Below, one piece after another: positions 44,144-52,373 of a stretch of 64,000 nucleotides of DNA. The notes under the pieces are model-generated. The model was not told the DNA's origin. It worked only from the letters and a program-made list of their open reading frames with translations, and made no database searches. Source of the DNA: Chloroflexota bacterium (lineage in GTDB: Bacteria > Chloroflexota > Dehalococcoidia > Bin125). The stretch covers positions 1 through 64,000 of the forward strand of contig QGNQ01000003.1 of NCBI GenBank assembly GCA_003228175.2. The letters run 5' to 3'. How positions within the stretch are numbered: the stretch's first letter is position 1; each line of letters begins with the position of its first letter. The translations under genes were made by a program, and so were the position numbers.

Positions 44144-45283
44144 ATGCAGGTCACGGGCTTCAAGACGATGGTGGTGGAGGCGGAGGAGCCGTACATCGGC
44201 GGGCGGTATTTCCTCTTCCTAGAGCTGCACACGGACGAGGGCATCACCGGCCTGGGCGAGCGCATTGCCGGGTACTAGTACTCCGGCGAGCCCGGCGCGC
44301 TGAAGGCGCACATCAGCCTGCTGGAGGAGCTGGCGGAGACGTTCGTGGTCGGTCAGGACCCGCGCAACATTGAGCGGATCTGGGACCAGATGTACGGGTC
44401 GCGCCACGACCTGCGCCATCCCAGCCTGTACGCGACGCCGGCGATCAGCGCGATCGATATGGCGCTCTGGGACATCGCGGGGAAGGCGGCGGGGCAGCCG
44501 ATCTACAACCTGCTCGGCGGGCAATACTGGGAGAAGCTGCGCGCCTACGCCTACATGCCCAGCGAGGGCCTGGACACGCATCCGGAGAAGGCGGGCGACG
44601 TGGCCGCCCAGCTACTGGCGGAGGGAAACTCGGCCTGCAAGATTGACCCGTTCATGCCGATCCAACCGGTGCGCGACATTCCCCTGTGGGAGATGGAGCA
44701 CGCCGGCAAGATCTTCGAGAGCATCCGCAAGACGGTGGGCAACAAGATTGAGGTGGGGATTGGCACGCACGGCCAACTGACGACCTATAGCGCGATTCGG
44801 GTGGCCAACTACTTGGAGCCGTATCACCCGTTCTGGTTCGAGGAGCCGGTGATGCCGGAGAACATTGAGGAGATGGCGCGGGTAGCGGCGCACACGAGCA
44901 TCCCCATCGCGACGGGGGAGCGCCTGGTCACGAAGTACGAGTTCGCGCGGCTGCTGGAGAAGCAGGCGGCGCAGATTCTGCAGCTCGACGTGGGGCAATG
45001 CGGCGGCATCACGGAGGCCAAGAAGATCGCGGGCATGGCCGAGGCGCACTATGCCGTGATCGCGCCGCACATGTACTGCGGACCGGTGGCGGCGGCGGCG
45101 GCGATCCAGATCAGCACCTGCTCACCGAACTTCATGATCCTGGAGGCGAACCAGGGCCCGCTGCACAAGACGATCTTCAAGCAGCCGCTGATCTTCGAGA
45201 ACGGCTTCATCGTTCCGCCAACGGGACCGGGGCTGGGCGTGGAGTTCGACGAGGACGTGCTGCAGGCGCACTTAGTGAGCTAG
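44144..45283 (+). pseudogene. Enolase-superfamily (mandelate racemase/galactonate dehydratase-like) gene with in-frame TAG
   Basis: The frame begins at ATG 44144 with AGGAGG upstream and reads MQVTGFKTMVVEAEEPYIGG. At codon 45 it meets TAG (44276-44278) within GERIAGY-TAG-YSGEPG. It continues to 45283 with the complete barrel domain. Conserved parts include AIDMALWDIAGKAAGQPIY, FWFEEPVMPENIEEMARVA, SIPIATGERL, QLDVGQCGGITEAKKIAGMA and VIAPHMYCG. Compared with galactonate dehydratase, the first metal ligand Asp (DFHGR) is Gly (GTHGQ), while the two Glu ligands remain. The stop may be a nonsense mutation or a sequence error. Such genes are known to be expanded in SAR202 genomes. Confidence 0.8.
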
Positions 45284-45328
45284 CGGGCGGCGTTGGCCCG
45301 CGGCGGGGCGGCGACGGGGTGGCGGCGG

Positions 45329-45871
45329 CTAAATGCCGTCGCGGTAGGTGACGAAGTCAGACCCGACACGGTTGTAGGCGCGCTCCAGGGCCAGGTCGGC
45401 CTGCTCCAACAGGCGGCCGGCGGGGATGTGTGGCGGCGAGGTCACCGCGAGGCCCGCTTTGATCACCGGGAGGAAGCTGTGGCCAGCCGCGACGAGCGGG
45501 ACGTGACCGGACTCCAGCATGCGCGAGACGGCGATTTGGGCGCCGATCATGTTCGAGGTGTCTTCCAGGATGATCGCGAGCTGTGTCGCGTCGAAGACGG
45601 CAACGGTGTCGCTGATGCGCAGGGGCTCCGTGACGCGGGCCGCGAGTTCGGCGCGGAGTGTGGGATCAGACTGGAGGAGCGAGGCCGCCTCCGGCGGGGC
45701 AGCGAACTCCATGAGGACGACGGCGAAGACCTCAGAGCGACGTTCGGCGCGGGCGCGGGCGTGGCGCAAGCGGTCCTCGAAGATCGCACGGCGGGGCAAC
45801 CCGGTGGTGTCATCGTGTAGGAAGCGCCGAATGTCGACCGGTGGCTCGGAGGGGTTGCGCTCGCTGACCAT
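45329..45871 (-). CDS. Degenerate GGDEF-domain protein
   Basis: From the ATG at 45871 the protein has 180 residues. It keeps the start of a GGDEF domain (DTTGLPRRAIFEDRLRHARA) and its helix-strand pattern, but the catalytic signature is replaced: the strand VAVFDATQLAIILED has FDATQ where GGDEF would be. It should lack cyclase activity and may act as a binding or dimerisation module. No membrane segment is seen. It is divergent from the small gene pair at 46110-46852, with a palindrome in the gap that may control both directions. Confidence 0.7.
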   Translation of the reverse strand: MVSERNPSEPPVDIRRFLHDDTTGLPRRAIFEDRLRHARARAERRSEVFAVVLMEFAAPPEAASLLQSDPTLRAELAARVTEPLRISDTVAVFDATQLAIILEDTSNMIGAQIAVSRMLESGHVPLVAAGHSFLPVIKAGLAVTSPPHIPAGRLLEQADLALERAYNRVGSDFVTYRDGI

Positions 45872-46020
45872 GCTTGCTCGCTTTCGATCGGCGGCGCGCC
45901 GTGCGACATCCGGGCGGCCGCCCCATCTTGCCTCGATCATCGGCGGCCCTAGGCACGTCCCGCAGGGGGCCGGCGCGACGTCGTTCTCGCGGTCGCGGAG
46001 GCGCGGGCGCGACGGGCTTC

Positions 46021-46036
46021 TGGGGGAAACCCCTAC
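46021..46036 (+). promoter_or_regulatory. Palindrome, candidate operator (copy 1)
   Basis: TGGGGGAAACCCCTAC is a near-palindrome (GGGG-AAA-CCCC) in the divergent gap between the degenerate GGDEF gene and the 46110 gene. A very similar site occurs upstream of the REC gene at 47064-47079. The shared sequence suggests a common regulator; this is an inference. Confidence 0.4.
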
Positions 46037-46109
46037 GGAAGCAGCGATCCGGTCCGATGATCACGCTACCTGGTGCGCCATCGATCGCCGGGCAGCGAGG
46101 GAGCACGCG

Positions 46110-46319
46110 ATGCCGAATCATGACTTTCTCCCGATGTCGGACCGGCTGGCGGTGACCGCCGCCAGCGAGAACGAGACGGCCGTCATCGCGCGCGAGCTGC
46201 GCGCCGTGGCGGCGACGCTGCCAGATGCGGCGGCGATGACGCTGCCGCGCAAGCGTGTCTGGGATCGACTGTCGGCCGAGATGAAGAGTGGCGAGAGTCG
46301 CGCCCGGGGCGCGGCCTAG
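46110..46319 (+). CDS. Small hypothetical protein, 69 aa
   Basis: The protein reads MPNHDFLPMSDRLAVTAASE at its start and has a helical middle (VIARELRAVAATLPDAAA) and VWDRLSAEMKSGE near the end. It is preceded by a GAGGGAG ribosome site. The VWDRLSAEM end is weakly like the linker segment of RskA-type anti-sigma factors. The neighbouring gene starts 26 bp later and is sigma-like, so a regulatory pair is possible. The similarity is slight, and I give no firm function. Confidence 0.6.
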   Translation: MPNHDFLPMSDRLAVTAASENETAVIARELRAVAATLPDAAAMTLPRKRVWDRLSAEMKSGESRARGAA

Positions 46320-46345
46320 TGGGCGCGGCGCTGGGGTAGGTCACG

Positions 46346-46852
46346 ATGGCGCTGCAAGATCCGGCCGCCTTCCGCCAGTTCTTCGATCGCACGTTCGATC
46401 CGGCCTACCGCTTCGCCTATGCGCTGAGCGGTGATGCGGAAATCGCGGAGATGGCGATCGCGTCGCTGTATGCGGACGGTTGGCTGAGCTGGCGGCGGAT
46501 GCCGAAGTCGGACGACGAAGTGCGTGAGCTGCTGGACGACCTGTTCGCCCAGGGGTACGAGGCGTTCCAGCAACGAAATCGGCTGGTGAGCAACGCGGAC
46601 GAGATCGCGCGGGTGATGGCGGGAACGATTCAGCAGCGCTGGCAGCAGACATCGAACGACTTCCGCTCTGGCCAGCGTACGGTGCCGACGGGAACCCGAC
46701 CCAAGCTCCTGGGCAACGCGGAGCCGCGGTCGGACCCGGACGACCCGGGGGAGCTCGACGAGGCCGCTGTGGCGCCGACCGCGGTCGGTCCGGCGGGCGG
46801 CACGGAGGGCGGTCCGGGCGAGATGGCGAACTGGCGGCGGGTGCGCTGGTAG
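46346..46852 (+). CDS. Sigma-region-2-like protein, 168 aa
   Basis: The N-terminal 60 residues (FRQFFDRTFDPAYRFAYALS, GDAEIAEMAIASLYADGW) resemble region 2 of ECF sigma factors. The usual acidic AEDLTQEVF core is changed to AEMAIASLY, and no region 4 HTH is evident. The C-terminal half is disordered (Pro/Gly/Asp-rich). It might be a degenerate sigma factor or a decoy that binds an anti-sigma protein. It follows the 69-residue gene by 26 bp and appears co-transcribed. The resemblance is by eye only. Confidence 0.55.
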   Translation: MALQDPAAFRQFFDRTFDPAYRFAYALSGDAEIAEMAIASLYADGWLSWRRMPKSDDEVRELLDDLFAQGYEAFQQRNRLVSNADEIARVMAGTIQQRWQQTSNDFRSGQRTVPTGTRPKLLGNAEPRSDPDDPGELDEAAVAPTAVGPAGGTEGGPGEMANWRRVRW

Positions 46853-47183
46853 CGCGGCGGGCAGCTTTGCGTGAACGCCGCGGTAGCCGGTCGTATCGGC
46901 GGCGGGTGCGCGCCAATCGCACTACGGGCCGATCGCACTACGGGATTGACGAAGACGTTGGCTTCCGCGCCGGCCGAAGCGTCGAAAGAGCGCAACGACG
47001 GGCGGTCCGGACGCGCTCGCTCGCCCGATCCCTTCCCAGGATTTAATACATAATGCCTTCGCTTAGGGGAAATCCCTTACTACGATCAGAGCAGGTCGCA
47101 ATTCCACAACGCGCCCGCGCGGGTCCCTGATGGTTCGCGACTGCGAGATCGGGCCGTGGGAGCGTTCGGCGAAGGGATAGGCC
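46853..47183. other. 331-bp non-coding gap with AT-rich promoter-like segment
   Basis: No frame here looks coding. Most of it is GC-rich. Around 47040-47053 is the AT-rich run ATTTAATACATAATG, which could serve as a -10 region, followed by the palindrome at 47064-47079. A second -10-like TACGAT follows the palindrome. It is probably the promoter region of the REC gene. Confidence 0.5.
47064..47079 (+). promoter_or_regulatory. Palindrome, candidate operator (copy 2)
   Basis: TAGGGGAAATCCCTTA matches the site at 46021-46036 in its GGGGAAA core and pyrimidine-rich right half. It lies about 105 bp upstream of the REC gene start and just downstream of an AT-rich segment. It is a candidate binding site for a dimeric regulator. 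Confidence 0.4.
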
Positions 47184-47924
47184 GTGGCGATCCGCGTGCT
47201 CATCGTGGACGACAACGCGGCGCTGCGAGGCGCCGTGCGCGCGCTGCTGGGCGGGACTGAGGGCTTCGAGGTGGTGGGGGAGGACGACGACGGCCCGGCG
47301 GGGGTCAGCCGGGCGATCAGCCTGCGGCCCGACGTCGTGCTGATGGATGTGGACTTGCCCACGCAGAATGGGATCGAAGCGGCGCGGGAGATCGGCAATC
47401 ACTTGCCGACCTCCCGAACGTTGCTGTTCACCGGCGGCACGCTGGAAGAGGGTGATTGCCGACGGGCCGGCGCGGTGGGAGTGCTGCCGAAGACGGCCCG
47501 TAGCGATGAACTGATCGCGGCGATTCGTCGTGCGGTGGCGCCGTCGGCGGCCGCGGGCACCGCGAGCGCCGATATTCCGAGGCTGACGCTGGCGTCGACC
47601 CGACCCGCGGGCGAGGTTGTGGAGGCCGCCGCTGCGGAGAGCCTGGCTGCGACGGCCACCAAGCCCGCAGCCAGACGGGGCACGTCGGTGCGGGCGCTGT
47701 CCGGCGTGGTGGTGGAGCTGAGCGACCTCGTAGTCGGTGCGTCGGCGCTGATCGCGGATCTCGCGGAGGACGGCGCCCCGCCGAACCCGAAGGCGCTGCG
47801 ACAGTTGCCGGCGCTCTTGCAGTCGGTCGCGAGGGCGGAGCAACGCCTGGCGCACGCGCTCCTGGATGAGGCGGCGCTACTGGACGCGACCGACGACGCG
47901 CCCAACGAGCCGCCGCCCGACTAA
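47184..47924 (+). CDS. Response-regulator receiver protein without DNA-binding output domain
   Basis: The 246-residue protein starts with a REC domain. It has acidic residues at VLIVDDN (Asp 9 and 10), the phospho-acceptor Asp 55 in VLMDVDLP, and Lys 103 in VLPKTA. The remaining ~125 residues are an Ala-rich linker and a helical domain (LSGVVVELSDLVVGASALIA, LPALLQSVARAEQRLAHALL). No HTH, GGDEF or other known output is recognised. No histidine kinase is nearby. It may act by protein contacts, perhaps with the sigma-like protein upstream. Confidence 0.82.
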   Translation: MAIRVLIVDDNAALRGAVRALLGGTEGFEVVGEDDDGPAGVSRAISLRPDVVLMDVDLPTQNGIEAAREIGNHLPTSRTLLFTGGTLEEGDCRRAGAVGVLPKTARSDELIAAIRRAVAPSAAAGTASADIPRLTLASTRPAGEVVEAAAAESLAATATKPAARRGTSVRALSGVVVELSDLVVGASALIADLAEDGAPPNPKALRQLPALLQSVARAEQRLAHALLDEAALLDATDDAPNEPPPD

Positions 47925-47933
47925 CTGCCGGGA

Positions 47934-48488
47934 CTAGACACCGTTCGGTGCGTCAGAGCTGTCGTCCATGGCAGGCTCGCTCGCTGTGGACTCGTCGGGA
48001 GTTGCCTGGGTAGGGGTTGCCTCGCTGGGGGCCGCTTCGTCCTTACGGAACGTGACGAGGAACTTGTCGGGCTTGAGGACGCGGTCCGCGGCCTGCTTGG
48101 CGACGGCGACCGTGAGCCCGTCGGGCAGGCGACGCTTCTCCGGGACCGTGGCGGTGGTCTCAACGCGCCAGCCATGCTCGGAGGCGGCCTGGATCCCCAG
48201 ACGCATGCTCTCCTGGTCCGGGTACCCGGCCGTGTGGACGGGACCGGATTCGTCACGGAACCAGGTCTCGCGGGCTTCTTGCTTGGCCTTGCGCTCGTCG
48301 AGCTTGGCGTCGACGACGGCGCGACCGCGCCGGGCCTGCTGCTGAACGGCGGGCTTGGCTTTGTCGACGGCGTCCCGCAAGGCCGGTTCGGCTTTCTGCC
48401 GGACCTCCTCAACTTTGACGGCGGCCTGATGCACGCCTTCGCGAGCGGTGTCCTCGGCGTGCTTGAGGCGTTCCTGCCAGGTGGGCAT
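47934..48488 (-). CDS. Hypothetical helical protein, 184 aa
   Basis: The N-terminal half is a charged, Ala/Val-rich helix likely to form a coiled coil (TAREGVHQAAVKVEEVRQKA). A short mixed segment follows (AGYPDQESMRLGIQAASEHG, then TTATVPEKRRLPDGLTVAVA, KFLVTFRK). It ends in a Thr/Ser/Glu/Ala-rich tail. No signal peptide or membrane helix is seen. I know no family for it. It converges with the REC gene (9-bp gap) and is followed by yhdH on the same strand. Confidence 0.62.
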   Translation of the reverse strand: MPTWQERLKHAEDTAREGVHQAAVKVEEVRQKAEPALRDAVDKAKPAVQQQARRGRAVVDAKLDERKAKQEARETWFRDESGPVHTAGYPDQESMRLGIQAASEHGWRVETTATVPEKRRLPDGLTVAVAKQAADRVLKPDKFLVTFRKDEAAPSEATPTQATPDESTASEPAMDDSSDAPNGV

Positions 48489-48517
48489 GGTGGTGGCCTC
48501 CAGTGGTGAAACGAGCG

Positions 48518-49507
48518 TTAGTTGATCTGCACCAGCGTACGCCCTCGGACGCCACCTTGGAGGATCGAGGCGGCAGCGGCGGCGACGCCGTCCAGATCGG
48601 TGTGGACGGCGATGGAGTCGAGCAGGGCGTTGGGCTTCCAGTCGCTGCCGAGATGCCGCCAGATCTGGGTACGCAGATCCATGGGGCAGTAGACCGACTC
48701 GATGCCGGCCAGGGAGGCGCCGCGCAGGATGAAGGGCATGACCGTGGTGCTGAGGCCGGCGCCCCCGGTGAGACCGGAGAGGGCGCTGACGCCATCGCGC
48801 TTGAGCGTGCGCAGAATGTAGGCCGTGGTCGTGCCACCGACGGGGTCGACGGCGCCGGCCCAGCGTTCCTTCTCGATCGGGCGCTTGTTTTCCTCGCTGA
48901 CCTCCTCGCGGGTCAAGATCTCGCTGGCGCCGAGCGCGCGCAGGTAGTCGTGCTCGTCGGCCTTGCCGGTGCTGGCGGCAACGGTGTAGCCGAGCTGGGC
49001 AAGCATGGCGACGGCGGTGCTGCCGACACCACCCGTTGCGCCGGTGACCAGAACGGGGCCGGAGTCGGGCGTCACGCCGCCGTGCTGCAGAGCCTGCACG
49101 GAGAGGCCGGCGGTGAACCCGGCGGTACCCAGCGCCATGGTCTCTTCGAGGCTGAGGCCGTCCGGCAGGGGGACGATCCAGTCGCCGGGCACGCGCGCGA
49201 GCTCGGCGAAGCCGCCGAAGTGCCCGATCCCCAGGTCGTAGCCGGTGACAAGCACCGGCTGGCCGGCCTGGAAGTGAGCGTCGTTGGACTCACGCACGGT
49301 GCCGGCCAGGTCGATGCCGGGAACCATGGGGTAGCTGGTCACCACGCGGCCCTTGGGAAGGGTGGCCAAGCCATCTTTGTAATTCACGCTGGACCACTGC
49401 ACGGTGATCGTGACGTCGCCCTGCGGGAGGTCTGTCTCCTCCAGCGATTGGACGCCCGCGCTGAAATTGTCGTCCTGCAGGTCAACAACGAACGCGCGGA
49501 AGCTCAT
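48518..49507 (-). CDS. YhdH/AcuI-type quinone or acryloyl-CoA reductase
   Basis: The 329-residue enzyme is a zinc-free medium-chain dehydrogenase of the YhdH/YhfP group. It begins MSFRAFVVD, has SSVNYKDGLA, YPMVPGIDLAGTV, GYDLGIGHFGGFAELARVP and the nucleotide motif VLVTGATGGVGSTAVAML. Further marks are GRVVTSYP and the C-terminal VRGRTLVQIN. Related proteins reduce acryloyl-CoA or quinones with NADPH. Length is normal. It is 45 bp downstream of the phosphoesterase gene on the same strand, with no obvious functional link. Confidence 0.9.
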   Translation of the reverse strand: MSFRAFVVDLQDDNFSAGVQSLEETDLPQGDVTITVQWSSVNYKDGLATLPKGRVVTSYPMVPGIDLAGTVRESNDAHFQAGQPVLVTGYDLGIGHFGGFAELARVPGDWIVPLPDGLSLEETMALGTAGFTAGLSVQALQHGGVTPDSGPVLVTGATGGVGSTAVAMLAQLGYTVAASTGKADEHDYLRALGASEILTREEVSEENKRPIEKERWAGAVDPVGGTTTAYILRTLKRDGVSALSGLTGGAGLSTTVMPFILRGASLAGIESVYCPMDLRTQIWRHLGSDWKPNALLDSIAVHTDLDGVAAAAASILQGGVRGRTLVQIN

Positions 49508-49552
49508 GTCGTATCTCCTTTGGCGAAGGTCCTGGCGATTGGAGGGGCTCGG

Positions 49553-50422
49553 TCAGCGAGCTGGGGCCTCGCCGCGTTCGAGCGCGTCGAACAGGATCGG
49601 CTGCACGTTGACCCCGTGCGGTTGCAGGTCGACGAGCGTGAAGCCCTTGAGCAGCCCGGGCGCCCCGGAGTAGAAGGCGGTGGTGCCGGGCGGCCCCGTC
49701 TGGCCGTGTCGGTCCAGGTGGCCCAGGGCGACGTAGTGCGCTTCCAGGTCGGCGAGGTGCTCTTCCTCGATGCGGTAACCGAAGGAGAGCCGCCCGTCGA
49801 AGCCCACGGCGGAGCCGTGCGCCATGGCGATGCGCCAGAAGGGGCGCTCCGTGTCGCCCCGCCAGGCCGGCGAGGCGTCGGCGGGGGAGAAGTCGTCATA
49901 GCTGGCGTGCGCTTGGCCCCAGATCTGCACCCCGATGTCGTCCAAGCTGAAGAGTGTCCCGTCCGGGCTATCGAAGATGTGAACGTTGTCTGCGAAGTGA
50001 TGCGCGAAGCGCTGATACATGGAGCCGGACATGAACGGATCGTGGTTGCCGGGCAAGATCACGACGGGCTTTTCGGTGGCGCTGATAATCTCGGCGGTCG
50101 CCTGGACGAGGGGCTCTTTGACGCGGTTGTTGTCGAAGAAGTCGCCGGCGATCACAACAAGGTCGGCATCCAAGTCGGTGGCCGCGTTCACGATCGTCTC
50201 CATGAAGACGAGCGCCTCTTCGCGACCGGACTCGTCGAGGGCGAAGCCCGTGCCCACGTGCACGTCGGAGGTATGGATCATGCGCACGCTGTGCGAGTGC
50301 GCCGAGGCCGGGAGGCGCTCGGAGGCGTCGGACACCTGGAGCCCAGCGTCCGTCGGCTGGGAGCCGGTGCTGGCGGACGGTGTGCCGACTCCGTTGGCAA
50401 GGGGATCTGGCATCGCACCCAA
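49553..50422 (-). CDS. Calcineurin-like metallophosphoesterase (SbcD/YkuE-like)
   Basis: The 289-residue protein carries the metal-binding motifs of the family: IHTSDVHVG (D-x-H), VVIAGDFFDNN (GD), PGNHDPF (GNHD) and later MAHGSAV and ALGHLDRHG (H and GxH). The first 45 residues are Pro/Ser/Asp-rich and may not be translated; a Met directly before IHTSDVHVG could be the start. The layout resembles SbcD-type exonuclease subunits, but no sbcC partner is present. The phosphodiester or phosphomonoester substrate is not defined. Confidence 0.84.
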   Translation of the reverse strand: MGAMPDPLANGVGTPSASTGSQPTDAGLQVSDASERLPASAHSHSVRMIHTSDVHVGTGFALDESGREEALVFMETIVNAATDLDADLVVIAGDFFDNNRVKEPLVQATAEIISATEKPVVILPGNHDPFMSGSMYQRFAHHFADNVHIFDSPDGTLFSLDDIGVQIWGQAHASYDDFSPADASPAWRGDTERPFWRIAMAHGSAVGFDGRLSFGYRIEEEHLADLEAHYVALGHLDRHGQTGPPGTTAFYSGAPGLLKGFTLVDLQPHGVNVQPILFDALERGEAPAR

Positions 50423-50635
50423 CTTCGCATGTCGCGTCGAACGGCGTGACGCGGTGGATCACTGGTTGGCGCGTCGATCAGAGTGACGCGCAGATCAATC
50501 ATCGCGCGTCCACGGGCAACGCAGCACAATCGATAATGGCGTTCAGCCTAGCGGAGGCGTCGGTGAGGCGCTCTCCGCTCCCTGGCAACGGAGGAACAGG
50601 CCTGATTTCTTCGAGGCCCGTAAGATAGAGGGGAA

Positions 50636-52174
50636 ATGACCACTAACGCCTCTCCCCGCATCGCCTCAGAATCCCCCTCCGTCGAGAGCCGCAGCGACGG
50701 GTCGTCGCACGCGGACGATTTCGAGACGGTGATCGGCCTGGAGGTGCACTCGCAGCTCAAGACCGAGAGCAAGATGTTCTGCCGCTGCCCGGCGAATTAC
50801 GCGGACGCGCCCCCCAACACCCACGTCTGCCCCATCTGCCAAGGCATGCCGGGCATGCTGCCGGTGATCAATGAGACGGCAGTGGAATGGACGATCCGGG
50901 CGGCGCTGGCGCTGCATATGGAGATTCCCGAGGTCTCCAAGTTCGACCGCAAGAACTACCACTACCCGGACCTGATGAAGGGCTACCAGATCAGCCAGTT
51001 CGAAGAGCCGCTGAGTCAGAACGGCTATCTGGACGTGATCGTCGAAGGGGAGTCGCGGCGGATCGGTGTGACCCGCATCCATCTGGAGGAGGACACGGCG
51101 CGGCTGATGCATCGGGAGGACGAGGCGGGCGAGGGCTACTCCCTGCTGGACCTGAACCGCTGCGGGGTGCCGCTGATGGAGTGCGTCTCTGAGCCGGACA
51201 TGCGCAGCCCGGAGGAGGCGCGCGCCTACTTGGTGGCGCTGCGCCAGATCTATCGCTACTTGGACGTCTCGACGGCGGACATGGAGAAGGGCTCCTTCCG
51301 CTGCGACGCGAACGTCTCGTTGCGGCCCTGGGGCCAAGAGGCCTTCGGGACCAAGGTTGAGATCAAGAACATGAACTCGTTCCGGGCCGTCTACAAGGCG
51401 CTGCAGTACGAGCAGCGCCGGCAGGCGGAGGCGATTCGCAACGGCGAGCCGATCCGGCAGGAGACGCGCGGCTGGGTAGACGATCGCGAGATCACGGTCT
51501 CGCAGCGCTCCAAGGAGGAGTCGGACGACTATCGCTACTTCCCGGACCCCGATCTGCCGCCGCTGCGGACCGGTCGCGAGCGGGTGGAGGCGATCCGGGC
51601 GGCGCTGCCCGAGCTCCCGTTCGCGCGCTTCCAACGCTTCCAGTCGCAGTACGGGCTGGGAGAGTTCGAAGCGAACCTGCTCACGGAAGATCGGGCCAAG
51701 GCCGACTATTACGAGGCGGCGGTGGAGGCGGTGGCGGAGGCGCGGTCCGAGAAGACGCAGAAGGCCGTCGCGAACTGGGTCGTGGGCGAGATGGCACGAT
51801 TGATGCACGAAGCGGGGCACGATCTCGGCGCGGTCAAGATCCGGCCCGCACAGATCGCGGCGCTGGTGACGCTGATCGCGGGCGGGACGATCAGTAACAC
51901 CCTGGCCAAGGACGTGTTCGAGTCGATGTACGCCAGCGGCGCCGACCCGAAGGCGATCGTGGAGGCGTCCGGGCAGACGCAGATCAGCGACAGCGACGAG
52001 CTGGCGGGGGTGGTGCAGGGGGTGATCGATGCGCAACCAGCGGCGGTGGCGGACTATCGGGCAGGCAAGCAGGAAGCGCTGAAGTTCCTCATGGGGCAGG
52101 TCATGCGGGCCACCCGTGGTCGCGCGAACCCGACCGTGGTGACCGAGATCCTGCGGCGCTCGCTGGACGCCTGA
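50636..52174 (+). CDS. gatB: Aspartyl/glutamyl-tRNA(Asn/Gln) amidotransferase subunit B
   Basis: GatB carries the kinase and tRNA-binding functions of the GatCAB complex that converts Glu-tRNA(Gln) to Gln-tRNA(Gln). The 512-residue protein has the usual start FETVIGLEVHSQLKTESKMF, the zinc-type segment VCPICQGMPG, KFDRKNYHYPDLMKGYQISQ and TKVEIKNMNSF. The C-terminal YqeY-like helical domain is complete. Length is normal for the family. It is not next to gatA or gatC here. A 45-residue Ser/Ala-rich segment before the conserved start is slightly longer than usual. Confidence 0.96.
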   Translation: MTTNASPRIASESPSVESRSDGSSHADDFETVIGLEVHSQLKTESKMFCRCPANYADAPPNTHVCPICQGMPGMLPVINETAVEWTIRAALALHMEIPEVSKFDRKNYHYPDLMKGYQISQFEEPLSQNGYLDVIVEGESRRIGVTRIHLEEDTARLMHREDEAGEGYSLLDLNRCGVPLMECVSEPDMRSPEEARAYLVALRQIYRYLDVSTADMEKGSFRCDANVSLRPWGQEAFGTKVEIKNMNSFRAVYKALQYEQRRQAEAIRNGEPIRQETRGWVDDREITVSQRSKEESDDYRYFPDPDLPPLRTGRERVEAIRAALPELPFARFQRFQSQYGLGEFEANLLTEDRAKADYYEAAVEAVAEARSEKTQKAVANWVVGEMARLMHEAGHDLGAVKIRPAQIAALVTLIAGGTISNTLAKDVFESMYASGADPKAIVEASGQTQISDSDELAGVVQGVIDAQPAAVADYRAGKQEALKFLMGQVMRATRGRANPTVVTEILRRSLDA

Positions 52175-52373
52175 CCGCGGTCGCGGGATGCGCGGTACGG
52201 AGCCGTAACGCGCAATGCGCTGCGGGCGTCTACGGAGTGCGGTGCCCACTGCAATGGAACTGAGCAGGCCCGTCCACCGTCGTGCGAGTGGAACGCGAGG
52301 GAGTGGACCGGGGGATCTAGGGAGCGGTGATCGGTGTGGTCGTAGCGTCGTCCCAGCCCTATAGTGCCGACCA

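Noticed and set aside
44276-44278. TAG as a pyrrolysine codon
   Set aside because: No pyl genes in the window, and the family is not known for Pyl; a nonsense change or error is simpler.
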